Notes: generated by a model not told the origin, from the letters alone. A stretch of 61,916 bases of DNA from Anoxybacillus flavithermus (GCF_002742685.1 NZ_PEDM01000015.1:1-61916); one strand, 5' to 3'. Positions 1 through 8,864 are shown, numbered from the stretch's first letter. Translations and numbers: made by a program.

Positions 1-5
1 ATGGA

Positions 6-45
6 ACAAAATGGTTTGAAGACGGGTGTCTTCCAACCATTTTGT
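6..45. repeat. Long near-perfect inverted repeat (hairpin)
   Basis: Bases 6-16 pair with 35-45 and bases 18-23 with 28-33, with one T/C mismatch at 17/34 and a GGGT loop, giving a 17-bp stem with one mismatch. It lies between a gene off the left edge and niaR. Read on the minus strand it is followed only by a short T run, so it could be a weak terminator for the nifS-niaR transcript; this is inference. Confidence 0.6.
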
Positions 46-55
46 CAACAGTCTG

Positions 56-84
56 ACATCCCTCGTGTAAAGGGATGTTTTTTT
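56..84 (+). terminator. Rho-independent terminator of the gene left of the window
   Basis: ACATCCCT (56-63) pairs with AGGGATGT (71-78) and is followed by seven T. The T run on the + strand shows that it ends a + strand gene outside the window; by Bacillus synteny that gene should be pheA. The T run overlaps the stop codon of convergent niaR. Confidence 0.75.
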
Positions 85-616
85 ATTCGATTAAAAATCC
101 TCCTTGTTTTAAAGCAGCGCATGCTTCATCTAACTTTTCTACGCAATCGGCTTCAAGTGTATGCAAATGAACCCCATCTGTCAGTTGAGATAAATAGGCG
201 GATTTCGTTTCATTAATTTTTCGAATAAATTCGTCCACTTCTAATCGATTGCTGACCATAATTGATGCTGTTAAGTCGCCGTATACAGGATGTTCAATTT
301 TGACGTCTTTCACAGTAACACCATGGTCGACAATCGTATATAGTTCATCTTTCGTTTGTTCGGGTGTGTGACAACAAGCGATAACGCGCGTGTACATATG
401 AGTAGAAGATGATGATAAATATAAGTACCCTTGACTTGTTGCAATAATCGGTTCGTTTCTTGCTTTTAATAAGGAAATATCTTGAACAATGACTTGACGA
501 CTTACGTTTGTTTTATTCGCCAATTCAGTGCCTGTCATCGGGCGATGATTCTCCTTTAACCATTGCAAAATGAGCGCCCGTCGTTCTTCCCCTAGTAATT
601 TTTTTTCTTTTTTCAT
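83..616 (-). CDS. niaR: Transcription repressor NiaR (YrxA), niacin-responsive
   Basis: A 177-residue repressor of NAD de novo synthesis genes that uses nicotinic acid as co-repressor in Bacillus. Residues about 8-60 form an HTH_11 winged-helix domain (GTELANKTNVSRQVIVQDI). Residues about 75-170 form the 3H small-molecule domain with conserved histidines, including the EHPVYGDL motif and HLHTLE. The ATG overlaps the TGA of the upstream nifS-type gene as ATGA, so the two are translationally coupled. It is divergent from nadBCA, which it is expected to control together with its own operon. The length and order match B. subtilis yrxA. Confidence in the family is high; the ligand is known from relatives, not seen here. 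Confidence 0.93.
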   Translation of the reverse strand: MKKEKKLLGEERRALILQWLKENHRPMTGTELANKTNVSRQVIVQDISLLKARNEPIIATSQGYLYLSSSSTHMYTRVIACCHTPEQTKDELYTIVDHGVTVKDVKIEHPVYGDLTASIMVSNRLEVDEFIRKINETKSAYLSQLTDGVHLHTLEADCVEKLDEACAALKQGGFLIE

Positions 617-1749
617 GTTAACATCCTTTCTTTTTGAAGCTGTTCAAGTACAGAAACAACCGTTTCTACATCATTTTTTGTTGTACGCACACCAAACGAT
701 AGCCGAATGAATTGCTTCGCTTCATCTTTCTTCTTGCCGATCGCGATCATTGTTTTTGAAGGTGCTTGCTTTCCAACTTGACATGCGCTTCCAGTAGAAA
801 TCGCAATGCCGTGACGATTGCAATGTAACATCACATATTGTCCTTCAAATCCGTGAACGAGACAGCCAACAATATGTGGTAATTGATCTGTTGGATGTTC
901 AAAAACGGTTATCGGTAGTTGTTTTTGGGCGATTTGTTCAACAAAATAGCGACGCAATTCATTCATATGTTGTTGAACTGTGTTTCGCTTGTTTTCAGCT
1001 TCGAGCGCCGCGGTTGTAAAGGAAGCAATGCCAGGGACGTTTACCGTTCCGGGACGAAATCCGCCTTCATGTGTCGTGTTCGGTAGCCACATATGCCAAC
1101 GTACGCGCGGGTTCATATATACAGCCCCAACCCCTTTTGGACCATAAATTTTATGGCTGGAGATAGATATGCTATCGAGGTGAAGTTGTTTCACATCTAT
1201 CGGTATTTTACCAAAAGTTTGTACACAATCGCTATGAAAGATAATTTGTTTTTCTTTTAATAATTCACCGATTTGTTGCAACGGTTGAATTGTACCAATT
1301 TCAGGATTCGCATGTTGAATAGAAACGAGAATGGTTTCGTCCGTTAATGCCCGTTCAAGTGCCCCGATATCCACTTGTCCGAAGCGGTCGACTGGCACGT
1401 ATGTCACGGTAAATCCTTCTTGTTCAAGTTGCGCGCATACAGCGTGAACGGAAGCGTGCTCGACGCTTGATGTAATGATATGTTTCCCTTTATGGCGATG
1501 GGCGTAAGCGAGCGAACGAATAGCGAGAACGTTTGCTTCTGTTCCTCCGCTTGTAAAATATATTCCTTTTTCTTCGCCACGAATGAGTTGAGCGAGTTGT
1601 TTGCGACAAATCGTAAGCAATTCGTTTGCAGCTGTTCCGACATCATGAAGGCTGCTTGCATTTCCAAAATATGTTCTCGCACTTTGTACATAAACGGCTA
1701 AAGCTTCTTCACTCATTGGTGTTGTTGCTGCGTAATCTAAATAAATCAT
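613..1749 (-). CDS. nifS: Cysteine desulfurase NifS, NAD-cluster type
   Basis: A PLP enzyme of the NifS/IscS class, 378 residues. It removes sulfur from cysteine; in Bacillus this paralogue supplies the [4Fe-4S] cluster of quinolinate synthase NadA. The PLP lysine is K200 in SSHKIYGPKG, and the active-site cysteine is C323 in STGSACQVG. The N-terminus MIYLDYAATTP is typical of the family. The ATG at 1749 is preferred because AAGTGGTG lies just upstream; an in-frame ATG at 1785 would add 12 atypical residues. It is cotranscribed with niaR (4-base overlap) and divergent from nadBCA. A second desulfurase lies at 37716-38861 in the tRNA thiolation operon. Confidence 0.92.
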   Translation of the reverse strand: MIYLDYAATTPMSEEALAVYVQSARTYFGNASSLHDVGTAANELLTICRKQLAQLIRGEEKGIYFTSGGTEANVLAIRSLAYAHRHKGKHIITSSVEHASVHAVCAQLEQEGFTVTYVPVDRFGQVDIGALERALTDETILVSIQHANPEIGTIQPLQQIGELLKEKQIIFHSDCVQTFGKIPIDVKQLHLDSISISSHKIYGPKGVGAVYMNPRVRWHMWLPNTTHEGGFRPGTVNVPGIASFTTAALEAENKRNTVQQHMNELRRYFVEQIAQKQLPITVFEHPTDQLPHIVGCLVHGFEGQYVMLHCNRHGIAISTGSACQVGKQAPSKTMIAIGKKKDEAKQFIRLSFGVRTTKNDVETVVSVLEQLQKERMLT

Positions 1750-1787
1750 CTCGTTCACCACTTCCAAAAACAAAAGTCTTGTCATCA

Positions 1788-1823
1788 GTTTAAATATATG
1801 TCAATATAGGTGTCAAGACAGTA
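1788..1823. promoter_or_regulatory. Divergent nifS/nadB control region with a likely NiaR operator
   Basis: TGTCAAGACA at 1811-1820 is a TGTC/GACA dyad. Read on the minus strand the same bases give TTGACA (complement of 1811-1816), which is 16 nt from TTTAAA (complement of 1789-1794) and so a plausible nifS-niaR promoter. A repressor bound to the dyad would cover that -35. NiaR operators of Bacillales carry similar TGTC/GACA half-sites, but I assign the factor from context. The nadB promoter on the + strand is not clear. Confidence 0.5.
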
Positions 1824-1841
1824 TGAAATGGAGGAACATCC

Positions 1842-3374
1842 ATGCGTGAAGCGGATGTGATTATTGTTGGTAGCGGCCTTGCGGGGTTAATGGTTGCCTA
1901 CCATTTATGTCAGCATAAAAATGTGATTGTTTTCACGAAATCGAATAAAGAAACGAGTAATTCTTGGCTTGCTCAAGGAGGAGTCGCGGCTGCCATTCAT
2001 CCTGACGATCATTGGTTATCTCATTATACAGATACGATGATTGCTGGATGTGAGCATAATGACGATGAGGCGGTACGTATTTTAGTTCAAGAAGGACGAG
2101 AGGCGATTCAACATTTTATGAACATCGGTTTTTTATTTGATGTGGGCGAACGTGGACAGCTCCTTTTTGGGCAAGAAGGGGCGCACCGCATGAGGCGCAT
2201 TTTACATGCGGGAGGCGATGCGACAGGAAAAAACATGGTTTCATTTTTATTTGAAAAGCTTTCTAACCGTGTGACGTTTATTGAAAACGATCCTGTCATT
2301 GATTTGCTCGTTTCCGATGGACATTGTGTGGGCGTACAGACGAAAAATGGAACGTATACAGCGAGCGCGATCGTGATCGCAACAGGTGGAATTGGACAGT
2401 TATATGCGTTTACATCAAACACAGAAACGGCAACGGGCGATGGCATTGCGATGGCATATCGAGCTGGCGCGGCTGTGGCGGATATGGAATTTGTGCAATT
2501 TCATCCAACAATGCTCTATGTGGATGGAAAAGCTGTCGGCCTCATTTCGGAAGCGGTTCGTGGAGAAGGAGCGATGTTAGTGACTGATGACGGTCGGCGC
2601 GTTATGGACGGAGTGCATCCACAAAAAGATTTAGCGCCGCGCGACGTCGTATCTCGAGCGATTGAGCGCGAAATGAAAAACGGTCATTTTGTTTTTTTAG
2701 ATGTTTCGATGATTCCGCATTTTTCATCCCGTTTTCCGACGATTACATCGCTTTGTGAACGCTATCAAATCGATTGGCGCAACGGTCTCCTTCCTGTCGT
2801 CCCAGGTGCTCATTTTTTAATGGGCGGCATCGTTGTGAATGTGGATGGTGAAACGACATTGCCGGGACTATATGCGGTTGGAGAGGCAGCATGTACAGGT
2901 GTGCACGGAGCGAACCGTTTAGCAAGCAACTCGTTGCTTGAAGCGCTCGTCTTTAGTCGACGCGTTGCTTTCCAATTGTTAAACAAAACCGAGCAGCGTT
3001 TGACGTTAAAGAAAAGCGAAAGAAAAGAAAATAACGTGCGCGTTGCGTTGCCAACAAAAGAGGACATTCAGCGTATGATGACGCAATATGTCGGCATCGT
3101 GCGCGAGTATGACCAATTGTTTTACGCGAAACAATGGTTTGAACAATATTCGATTGATGAGCTTGTCAACATGGCACCGGAGCATGATGATGAGAAACGG
3201 ACGATCATATATATGTTAATCGTTGGATGGCTTATTACGACTTCAGCTTTGCAAAGAAAAGAAAGCCGCGGTGCTCACTACCGAAGCGATGAACCGTTTG
3301 AAAAAATGTATTGGGAAAAACGTCGCATCATACGCACGAAAGCAGAGCATCTCATAAAGGAGGGATTTTGTTGA
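1842..3374 (+). CDS. nadB: L-aspartate oxidase
   Basis: First step of de novo NAD synthesis: oxidises L-aspartate to iminoaspartate with FAD, in the cytoplasm. The protein has 510 residues. The N-terminal dinucleotide-binding motif is VGSGLAGL; LAQGGVAAA, the GGDATGKN segment and RDVVSRAIEREM are typical of the succinate dehydrogenase/fumarate reductase flavoprotein family. A C-terminal helical domain follows. GGAGG lies 7 nt before the ATG. The end overlaps nadC by four bases, so nadB, nadC and nadA form one unit. Regulation by NiaR is expected from the divergent operator region. Confidence 0.95.
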   Translation: MREADVIIVGSGLAGLMVAYHLCQHKNVIVFTKSNKETSNSWLAQGGVAAAIHPDDHWLSHYTDTMIAGCEHNDDEAVRILVQEGREAIQHFMNIGFLFDVGERGQLLFGQEGAHRMRRILHAGGDATGKNMVSFLFEKLSNRVTFIENDPVIDLLVSDGHCVGVQTKNGTYTASAIVIATGGIGQLYAFTSNTETATGDGIAMAYRAGAAVADMEFVQFHPTMLYVDGKAVGLISEAVRGEGAMLVTDDGRRVMDGVHPQKDLAPRDVVSRAIEREMKNGHFVFLDVSMIPHFSSRFPTITSLCERYQIDWRNGLLPVVPGAHFLMGGIVVNVDGETTLPGLYAVGEAACTGVHGANRLASNSLLEALVFSRRVAFQLLNKTEQRLTLKKSERKENNVRVALPTKEDIQRMMTQYVGIVREYDQLFYAKQWFEQYSIDELVNMAPEHDDEKRTIIYMLIVGWLITTSALQRKESRGAHYRSDEPFEKMYWEKRRIIRTKAEHLIKEGFC

Positions 3375-4201
3375 ATGAGCTAAAGTTAAAAGAGCTGCTG
3401 AAGCAGTTTTTTTTAGAAGATATCGGGGAACGCGATATTACGAGTGAAACTATTTTTTCTCCTATGGATGAAGGAAGAGCGATATTTGTTGCCAAAGAAG
3501 ATGGAATGATCGCAGGCGTATCGATCATTGAAATCGGATATCAGTTATTACACCCATCCATCGTATGTGAATTATATAAACGAGACGGAGAACGCGTGAA
3601 AAAAGGGGAAACAATCGCCGTCGTTTCCGGTCCAATGATTGCCCTTTTATCAGGTGAGCGCGTCATTTTAAACTTGCTTCAGCGCATGAGTGGTATTGCT
3701 ACATTGACAAATCAAGCCGTTCGGGCACTCAACAGCAATCATACACGCATTTGTGATACGCGAAAAACAACACCAGGGCTTCGCATGTTAGAAAAATATG
3801 CGGTGACATGCGGTGGCGGATATAATCATCGCTTCGGTTTGTATGATGGGGTGATGATCAAAGATAATCATATTGCGTTTTGTGGATCGATTAAAAAAGC
3901 AGTAGAACGTGTTCGTTCCCAACTCGGTCACATGGTAAAAATTGAAGTAGAAACGGAAACGAAACAACAAGTCATCGAAGCGGTTGAAGCAGGGGCGGAT
4001 ATCATTATGTTTGATAACCGTACACCCGATGAAATTCGCGAATTTGTTCAACTCGTCCCATCGTCTATCATTACAGAAGCCTCAGGCGGGATTACTCTTG
4101 AAAATATTGCACAATATCGGGATACAGGGGTTGACTACATTTCGTTAGGGATGTTAACGCACTCAGCGAAAGCACTAGATATTAGTTTAAACGTGCAGTA
4201 G
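3371..4201 (+). CDS. nadC: Nicotinate-nucleotide pyrophosphorylase (quinolinate phosphoribosyltransferase)
   Basis: Converts quinolinate and PRPP to nicotinate mononucleotide, CO2 and PPi; third enzyme of the pathway. The protein has 276 residues from a TTG at 3371, preceded at 5 nt by AAGGAGGG. The open frame reaches back to 3311, but those 20 residues lie inside nadB and have no homology-like character. Family motifs visible are RKTTPGLR, GGGYNHRFGLYDGVMIKDNHI and IEVETET. The TTG overlaps the nadB stop, which points to translational coupling. nadA follows after 12 bases. Confidence 0.95.
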   Translation: MNELKLKELLKQFFLEDIGERDITSETIFSPMDEGRAIFVAKEDGMIAGVSIIEIGYQLLHPSIVCELYKRDGERVKKGETIAVVSGPMIALLSGERVILNLLQRMSGIATLTNQAVRALNSNHTRICDTRKTTPGLRMLEKYAVTCGGGYNHRFGLYDGVMIKDNHIAFCGSIKKAVERVRSQLGHMVKIEVETETKQQVIEAVEAGADIIMFDNRTPDEIREFVQLVPSSIITEASGGITLENIAQYRDTGVDYISLGMLTHSAKALDISLNVQ

Positions 4202-4213
4202 GAGGAATGAGCG

Positions 4214-5317
4214 ATGAATGTATTACAACTCATGCAACAACACGATACGATGCCAGAGACGTATAAACAGTTGTCAGTTGAAGAAATGGAAAAACGAGTT
4301 GCTCGTGTCAAACGAGAGCTCGGCACTCGTTTATTTATTCCAGGACACCATTATCAAAAAGACGAAGTCATTCAATTTGCGGATGCGACAGGTGATTCAT
4401 TGCAACTCGCGCAAGTGGCCGCGAAAAATAAAGAAGCTGAATACATTGTATTTTGTGGTGTGCATTTCATGGCGGAAACGGCTGATATTTTAACGAGTGA
4501 TGAACAAATCGTCATGTTGCCAGATATGCGCGCAGGCTGTTCGATGGCTGATATGGCAGAAATTGAACAAGTTGAACGAGCGTGGCCAATATTGCAACAA
4601 TTATTTGGCGATACGATTTTACCGTTAACGTACGTCAACTCTACAGCTGCGATTAAAGCGTTTGTCGGTTTGCATGGTGGTGCAACAGTAACATCATCAA
4701 ATGCGAAAAAAATGGTCGCATGGGCGTTTACACAAAAAGAGCGTATTTTCTTTTTGCCTGATCAACATTTAGGAAGAAACACAGCATACGATCTTGGCGT
4801 TCCGTTAGAACAAATGGCTGTATGGGACCCAGCTACAAATACATTGCAATATGAGGGAGATGTCCAACAAATTAAAGTGATTTTATGGAAGGGGCATTGT
4901 TCCGTTCATGAAAACTTTACAGTAAAACATATTGAACATATTCGAAAAACAAAGCCAGATATGAAAATTATCGTTCATCCAGAATGTAGCTGGGAAGTGG
5001 TACAACAAGCTGACGATGCAGGATCGACGAAATATATTATCGAAACGATTGCTAACTCACCAGCAGGAAGCAAATGGGCGATCGGAACAGAAATGAATTT
5101 AGTGAATCGGATTATTCAGCAACATCCAGATAAAGAAATCGTGTCGTTAAACCCGTATATGTGTCCATGTTTAACGATGAACCGCATCGATTTACCGCAT
5201 TTACTTTGGACGCTCGAATCGCTTCTTGAAGGAAAAGTGGTAAATCGCATTACCGTGCCAAAAGATGTAGCAGAAGGAGCGATGTTAGCACTTGAGCGCA
5301 TGTTAGCGCGGGCATAA
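4214..5317 (+). CDS. nadA: Quinolinate synthase A
   Basis: Condenses iminoaspartate from NadB with dihydroxyacetone phosphate to quinolinate, using a [4Fe-4S] cluster. The protein has 367 residues, the usual Bacillus length. Candidate cluster ligands are C109 (RAGCSMAD), C229 (WKGHCSVH) and C319 (YMCPCL), matching the three-cysteine pattern of the long-form NadA; C317 forms a CPC pair with C319. The motifs [10 protein letters not shown] and HPECSWEVV are also present. GGAGG lies 8 nt before the ATG. A terminator follows directly, closing the nadBCA operon. Confidence 0.95.
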   Translation: MNVLQLMQQHDTMPETYKQLSVEEMEKRVARVKRELGTRLFIPGHHYQKDEVIQFADATGDSLQLAQVAAKNKEAEYIVFCGVHFMAETADILTSDEQIVMLPDMRAGCSMADMAEIEQVERAWPILQQLFGDTILPLTYVNSTAAIKAFVGLHGGATVTSSNAKKMVAWAFTQKERIFFLPDQHLGRNTAYDLGVPLEQMAVWDPATNTLQYEGDVQQIKVILWKGHCSVHENFTVKHIEHIRKTKPDMKIIVHPECSWEVVQQADDAGSTKYIIETIANSPAGSKWAIGTEMNLVNRIIQQHPDKEIVSLNPYMCPCLTMNRIDLPHLLWTLESLLEGKVVNRITVPKDVAEGAMLALERMLARA

Positions 5318-5346
5318 GATCGGCATTTTTTTGCCGGTCTTTTTTA
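5317..5346 (+). terminator. Terminator of nadBCA
   Basis: AGATCGGCA (5317-5325) pairs with TGCCGGTCT (5332-5340) with one wobble, followed by a T run. Confidence 0.85.
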
Positions 5347-5412
5347 TTTTTATCATAAAAAAAGCTTTCCGTTCATAAGTTATGTTGAAGCCTAGTAGCG
5401 ACAAGCTGAACA

Positions 5413-5426
5413 TGACATACATGTCA
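5413..5426. promoter_or_regulatory. Perfect 14-bp palindrome upstream of safA
   Basis: TGACATACATGTCA is a perfect dyad 26 bases before the safA start. Its centre contains CATACAT, which resembles the -10 element of mother-cell sigma-E promoters, but no good -35 is seen at the right distance. It may be a promoter element, a regulator site or chance. Confidence 0.35.
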
Positions 5427-5452
5427 CGTCTGAACATAGGAGGGGGAAACAC

Positions 5453-6379
5453 GTGAAAATTCATATCGTTCAAAAAGGAGATACCCTTTGGAAAATTGCG
5501 GAGAAATATGGGGTTGATTTTGAAGAGCTAAAAAAAATGAATGCTCATTTAAGTGATCCAAATTACATTATGCCGGGTATGAAAATTAAAGTACCAACAC
5601 CAGCAGCACCAGTAAAATCTGTCAAAAAGGAAACGCCAAAAGTTTCAGTTGATGTTGATATTCATGTAAGCAAAAAAGAGCAACCATTACAACAACCGCA
5701 AAACGTTGAACCAATAGCAAAAGAAATTCCAATTGCAAAGGCACCGGAAAAAAAAGAAGAGCCGAAACAAGAGATGCCGCTTTTGCCGCCAAAGCCGCCA
5801 AATATTATGCCGAATATGCTAGAGCCTGACGAAGATATGCAAATACCGCCATTTCCAGACATTCCACCGATTCCAACAACAGAAGCGCCAATCATGCAGG
5901 AACAACCACAACAGCCGATGCAACCACAACCTGTTCCAATGCCTTTGCCGATGCCTTGCATTCCTATTTCACCAATCATGCCAGGGTACGGTTTTTATCC
6001 GTGGTTTCCGCCAATGTATCCAATGATGCCGTGGACATATTCACAAGGGACTATGAATAACGATGATTGCGGATGTGGTGAGACGAAGGCGACACCATAC
6101 ATGCCACAAATGCCGATAGGGGAATATTCTCAACAGTCGCAACCGATGATGTCGCAAATGCCAACAAGTGCAGGGGAATATTCGCAGCAGCCGCAACAAG
6201 CAGCGTATCCACAACAAATGTATGGTGAAAAAGTGCCGATGATGCCGCAGCCAATGTATATGCCACAGCCAGCTATGCCGTATAGTCCATACGGCTGGCA
6301 ACAAGGGTGGCAGGGGCAACCATATGGGATGAATCCATATTTTTCTGTTCCTTATCGTGAGGAAGAAGAGGGGCAATAA
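5453..6379 (+). CDS. safA: Spore coat assembly protein SafA
   Basis: A morphogenetic protein that sits at the cortex-coat interface and directs inner coat assembly in Bacillus. The protein has 308 residues with a GTG start after AGGAGGGGG. Residues 1-48 are a LysM domain (HIVQKGDTLWKIAEKYGV ... MPGMKIKVP), which targets peptidoglycan. The rest is low complexity, very rich in Pro, Met and Gln, with repeated PMMPQ/PQPM-like runs and GEYSQQ copies near residues 223-248. A DCGCG motif lies in the middle. The location after nadA matches B. subtilis. In B. subtilis an internal start gives a short form; that cannot be judged here. Confidence 0.88.
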   Translation: MKIHIVQKGDTLWKIAEKYGVDFEELKKMNAHLSDPNYIMPGMKIKVPTPAAPVKSVKKETPKVSVDVDIHVSKKEQPLQQPQNVEPIAKEIPIAKAPEKKEEPKQEMPLLPPKPPNIMPNMLEPDEDMQIPPFPDIPPIPTTEAPIMQEQPQQPMQPQPVPMPLPMPCIPISPIMPGYGFYPWFPPMYPMMPWTYSQGTMNNDDCGCGETKATPYMPQMPIGEYSQQSQPMMSQMPTSAGEYSQQPQQAAYPQQMYGEKVPMMPQPMYMPQPAMPYSPYGWQQGWQGQPYGMNPYFSVPYREEEEGQ

Positions 6380-6400
6380 GTCGCCTCTTTTTCTTTTTGT
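6366..6400 (+). terminator. Probable terminator of safA
   Basis: The end of safA (GAAGAGGGGC) can pair with GCCTCTTTTT across the stop codon, with wobble pairs and a long T-rich tail. The stem is weaker than others in the window. Confidence 0.5.
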
Positions 6401-6454
6401 TTTTTGTGTGATAAAATGAACATGACGATGTGAAAAAGAAAGGGATGTACATAC

Positions 6455-7195
6455 ATGGAACAAAAAATTGAAAAGTTAGTTGTGTGGCTTCGCGAACGTG
6501 TACAAGAAGCAGGGATGAACGGAGCGATTGTCGGGATTAGTGGCGGCATCGACTCTGCAGTGGTTGCTCATTTAATTAAACGAGCGTTTCCTAATCATTC
6601 GTTAGGACTCATTATGCCATGTAAAAGCAATCCAAAAGATAAAGAAGATGCATTAAAAGTTGTAGAAAGTTGCGGCATTGACTATCATGTCATCGATTTA
6701 ACAGAAACACATCGCGTATTATTTAGCGAAATCGAGAAGAAACTCAAAGAAAAAGGACAATGGAACGAGGAAGTTTCTCGTCTTGGTGATGCGAATACGC
6801 GCGCGCGTTTGCGTATGACGACGTTGTATGCGGTCGCTAACAATTACGGCTATCTCGTTGTCGGAACAGATAATGCAGCGGAATGGCATACAGGTTATTT
6901 TACAAAATATGGTGATGGTGGCGTTGATTTAGTCCCGCTCGTTCATTTTACAAAAGGCGAAGTGCGTGAGATGGCACGCATTCTTGGTGTACCTGAAGAA
7001 ATTATTACGAAAGCGCCTAGCGCAGGTCTTTGGGAAGGACAGACAGACGAAAACGAAATGGGTACAACATACGACATGATTGACAAATATTTAAAAGGTG
7101 AGCCAATTCCAGAACGCGACCGCGAAATTATTGAACGGCTTCATGAACGTTCACACCATAAACGGCAGTTAGCGATCGCTCCGCCAAAATTTTAA
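6455..7195 (+). CDS. nadE: Ammonia-dependent NAD synthetase
   Basis: Last step of NAD synthesis: amidates deamido-NAD using ATP and ammonia. The protein has 246 residues and lacks the N-terminal nitrilase (glutaminase) domain, so it is the short, NH3-dependent class. The ATP pyrophosphatase P-loop SGGIDS is at residues 29-34. GTDNAAEWHTGYFTKYGDGG and the C-terminal KAPSAGLWEGQTDENEMG segment are typical. In B. subtilis 168 nadE lies elsewhere; here it is close to nadBCA, separated only by safA. AAAGGGATG precedes the ATG. Confidence 0.94.
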   Translation: MEQKIEKLVVWLRERVQEAGMNGAIVGISGGIDSAVVAHLIKRAFPNHSLGLIMPCKSNPKDKEDALKVVESCGIDYHVIDLTETHRVLFSEIEKKLKEKGQWNEEVSRLGDANTRARLRMTTLYAVANNYGYLVVGTDNAAEWHTGYFTKYGDGGVDLVPLVHFTKGEVREMARILGVPEEIITKAPSAGLWEGQTDENEMGTTYDMIDKYLKGEPIPERDREIIERLHERSHHKRQLAIAPPKF

Positions 7196-7232
7196 CAGCG
7201 ATAAAACTCCTTTTTTGCGCCAAGCTAATGAT

Positions 7233-7249
7233 GTAGACGCGTCGTCTAC
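7233..7249. repeat. Short hairpin upstream of coxA
   Basis: GTAGACG (7233-7239) and CGTCTAC (7243-7249) form a perfect 7-bp stem with a 3-nt loop, 24 bases before the coxA start. There is no T run, so it is not a terminator. It may be an operator or 5' leader structure. Confidence 0.45.
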
Positions 7250-7273
7250 AAAAGCAAAAAGGGGGTTTTTCCT

Positions 7274-7969
7274 TTGCGGAAGCGAATTGTCGCTCTCGGT
7301 GCAGTTATCGCACTTAGTGGGTTAGTTGCTTGTAATAACCAAGCGTTTGACACACGTTATACCGACCGTACACGTCCGATCGGATATTACTCCAATGAAA
7401 ACGACATGAATGGGTTTCAATATGGTCGCTACGGTACAGAGCGTTTAAACGGAAATGTTCGTCAAGTGCGTGATAACGACGGACCGATTACAGAAATGCT
7501 TGATCGTAACATGGATCGAACAACGCGAACACCGCAAGTCGATCGTAATTTTAGTCGTGCTGATCGCAACTATCATGGACATTTAAATGCGATGGATGAA
7601 CGCACACGCCCATCGTATTACCGTAACTATAACGGAGCGCTAGCTGAAAAAATTGCAAAACGTGCCTCAAACGTTGCGAACGTAAAAGATGCACGTGCTG
7701 TTGTTTCAGGAGATCGAGTTGTCGTTGCTGTATCGACGACAGAGAAAAATACGACACGCATTGAACGTCTTGTTCGTCAAGCGATCGCTCCATATACCGC
7801 GGGCAAAACCGTCCGTGTAGTTGCAAATGAAAGCATGTACAACCGTATTCGGACGCTTGATAACGATATTCGCGACGGTGGTCCAATGGATCAATTAGAG
7901 CGTGATATTCGCGACATATTTAACGATATGGGCGATATGATCGAACGACCATTTATGAATCGCGGCTAA
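7274..7969 (+). CDS. coxA: Spore cortex lipoprotein CoxA (YhcN/YlaJ family)
   Basis: A 231-residue lipoprotein made during sporulation in relatives. The N-terminus is a lipoprotein signal peptide: positive MRKR, a hydrophobic stretch and the lipobox LVAC at about residues 17-20. The C-terminal half (AEKIAKRASNVANVKDARAVVSGDRVVVAVST ...) is the YhcN/YlaJ domain. The middle is rich in Arg, Asp and Asn. It starts with TTG after GGGGG. The place after safA fits coxA (yrbB) of B. subtilis, with nadE inserted between. The exact role is not established. Confidence 0.8.
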   Translation: MRKRIVALGAVIALSGLVACNNQAFDTRYTDRTRPIGYYSNENDMNGFQYGRYGTERLNGNVRQVRDNDGPITEMLDRNMDRTTRTPQVDRNFSRADRNYHGHLNAMDERTRPSYYRNYNGALAEKIAKRASNVANVKDARAVVSGDRVVVAVSTTEKNTTRIERLVRQAIAPYTAGKTVRVVANESMYNRIRTLDNDIRDGGPMDQLERDIRDIFNDMGDMIERPFMNRG

Positions 7970-7997
7970 AGAACAGGGGCTCACCCCTGTTCTTTTT
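7968..7997 (+). terminator. Terminator of coxA
   Basis: AAAGAACAGGGG pairs with CCCCTGTTCTTT around a CTCA loop, followed by T. Confidence 0.9.
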
Positions 7998-8056
7998 CAT
8001 TTATTTTTGTTATAGTTTTTATGGACATTTTTCACAACATATGAGAGGGGATCCAA

Positions 8057-8794
8057 ATGGCAGGACATTCCAAGTGGAAAAATATTCAACGGCGCAAAAA
8101 TGCACAAGATGCGAAACGTGGAAAATTGTTTATGAAGCTGGCAAAAGAAATTTACGTCGCGGCAAAAATGGGTGGAGGCGATCCAACGACAAACGCTACG
8201 TTGCGCCTTGCGATTGAAAAGGCAAAATCATCCAATATGCCGAATGAAAATATTGAACGTGCCATTAAAAAAGCAACAGGAAATCAAGAGCATACACATT
8301 ACGAAGAAATTCGTTATGAAGGGTATGGACCAGGTGGCGTAGCGGTCATGGTGATTTGCTTAACTGACAATAAAAACCGGACGGCTTCCAACGTTCGTGT
8401 CGCATTTTCGAAAAATGGCGGAAACTTAGGAGAAACGGGATGTGTTTCGTATTTATTTGATCGAAAAGGATTAATCGTTATCGCACGTGAAGATTTAGAT
8501 ATCGATGAAGATGAGATGCTGTTACAAGCGATTGAAGCAGGGGCAGATGAAATGGAAACAACGGAAGATTCATTTGAAATTTATACATCCCCAGAACAGT
8601 TCGAACAAGTAAAAAATACGTTAGCTACCCAAGGATTTTCGTTTGCGACAGCTGAAATAACCATGATTCCGCAAACGTATACGACGTTAACGGGTGACGA
8701 TTTAACGAAAATGTTAAAACTGATTGATATGCTTGAAGATGATGACGATGTACAAGAAATTTATCACAACTTAGATGAGTCTATGTTAGAATAA
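8057..8794 (+). CDS. yrbC: YebC/PmpR family protein (YrbC)
   Basis: A 245-residue member of the broadly conserved YebC/TACO1 family. The start [20 protein letters not shown] is the family signature, and the three-domain layout spans the full length. Members were long annotated as transcription regulators; more recent work on YebC/TACO1 proteins points to a role in translation at difficult (proline-rich) sequences. Either could apply. GAGAGGGGATCC precedes the ATG. It appears to be a single-gene unit between two terminators. Confidence 0.93.
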   Translation: MAGHSKWKNIQRRKNAQDAKRGKLFMKLAKEIYVAAKMGGGDPTTNATLRLAIEKAKSSNMPNENIERAIKKATGNQEHTHYEEIRYEGYGPGGVAVMVICLTDNKNRTASNVRVAFSKNGGNLGETGCVSYLFDRKGLIVIAREDLDIDEDEMLLQAIEAGADEMETTEDSFEIYTSPEQFEQVKNTLATQGFSFATAEITMIPQTYTTLTGDDLTKMLKLIDMLEDDDDVQEIYHNLDESMLE

Positions 8795-8826
8795 ACGGTC
8801 TTGCGATGGCAAGACCGTTTATTTTT
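8791..8826 (+). terminator. Terminator of yrbC
   Basis: AAACGGTCTTGC pairs with GCAAGACCGTTT around a GATG loop, followed by a T-rich run. Confidence 0.92.
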
Positions 8827-8864
8827 GGGAAAAATGGTCAATATATGAATGAGGTGAGATGCAT

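Noticed and set aside
3311-3370. 20-codon N-terminal extension of nadC
   Set aside because: It lies within nadB in another frame; a clear SD precedes the TTG at 3371.
5662-5979. Minus-strand frame of 105 codons rich in Gly, Ile and Cys
   Set aside because: It is the exact antisense of the low-complexity Pro/Met/Gln part of safA; no ribosome binding site and composition is explained by safA codons.
6041-6463. Minus-strand frame of 140 codons rich in His, Leu and Arg over safA and the nadE leader
   Set aside because: Antisense of the Gln/Pro/Met repeats of safA; no SD and no family-like sequence.
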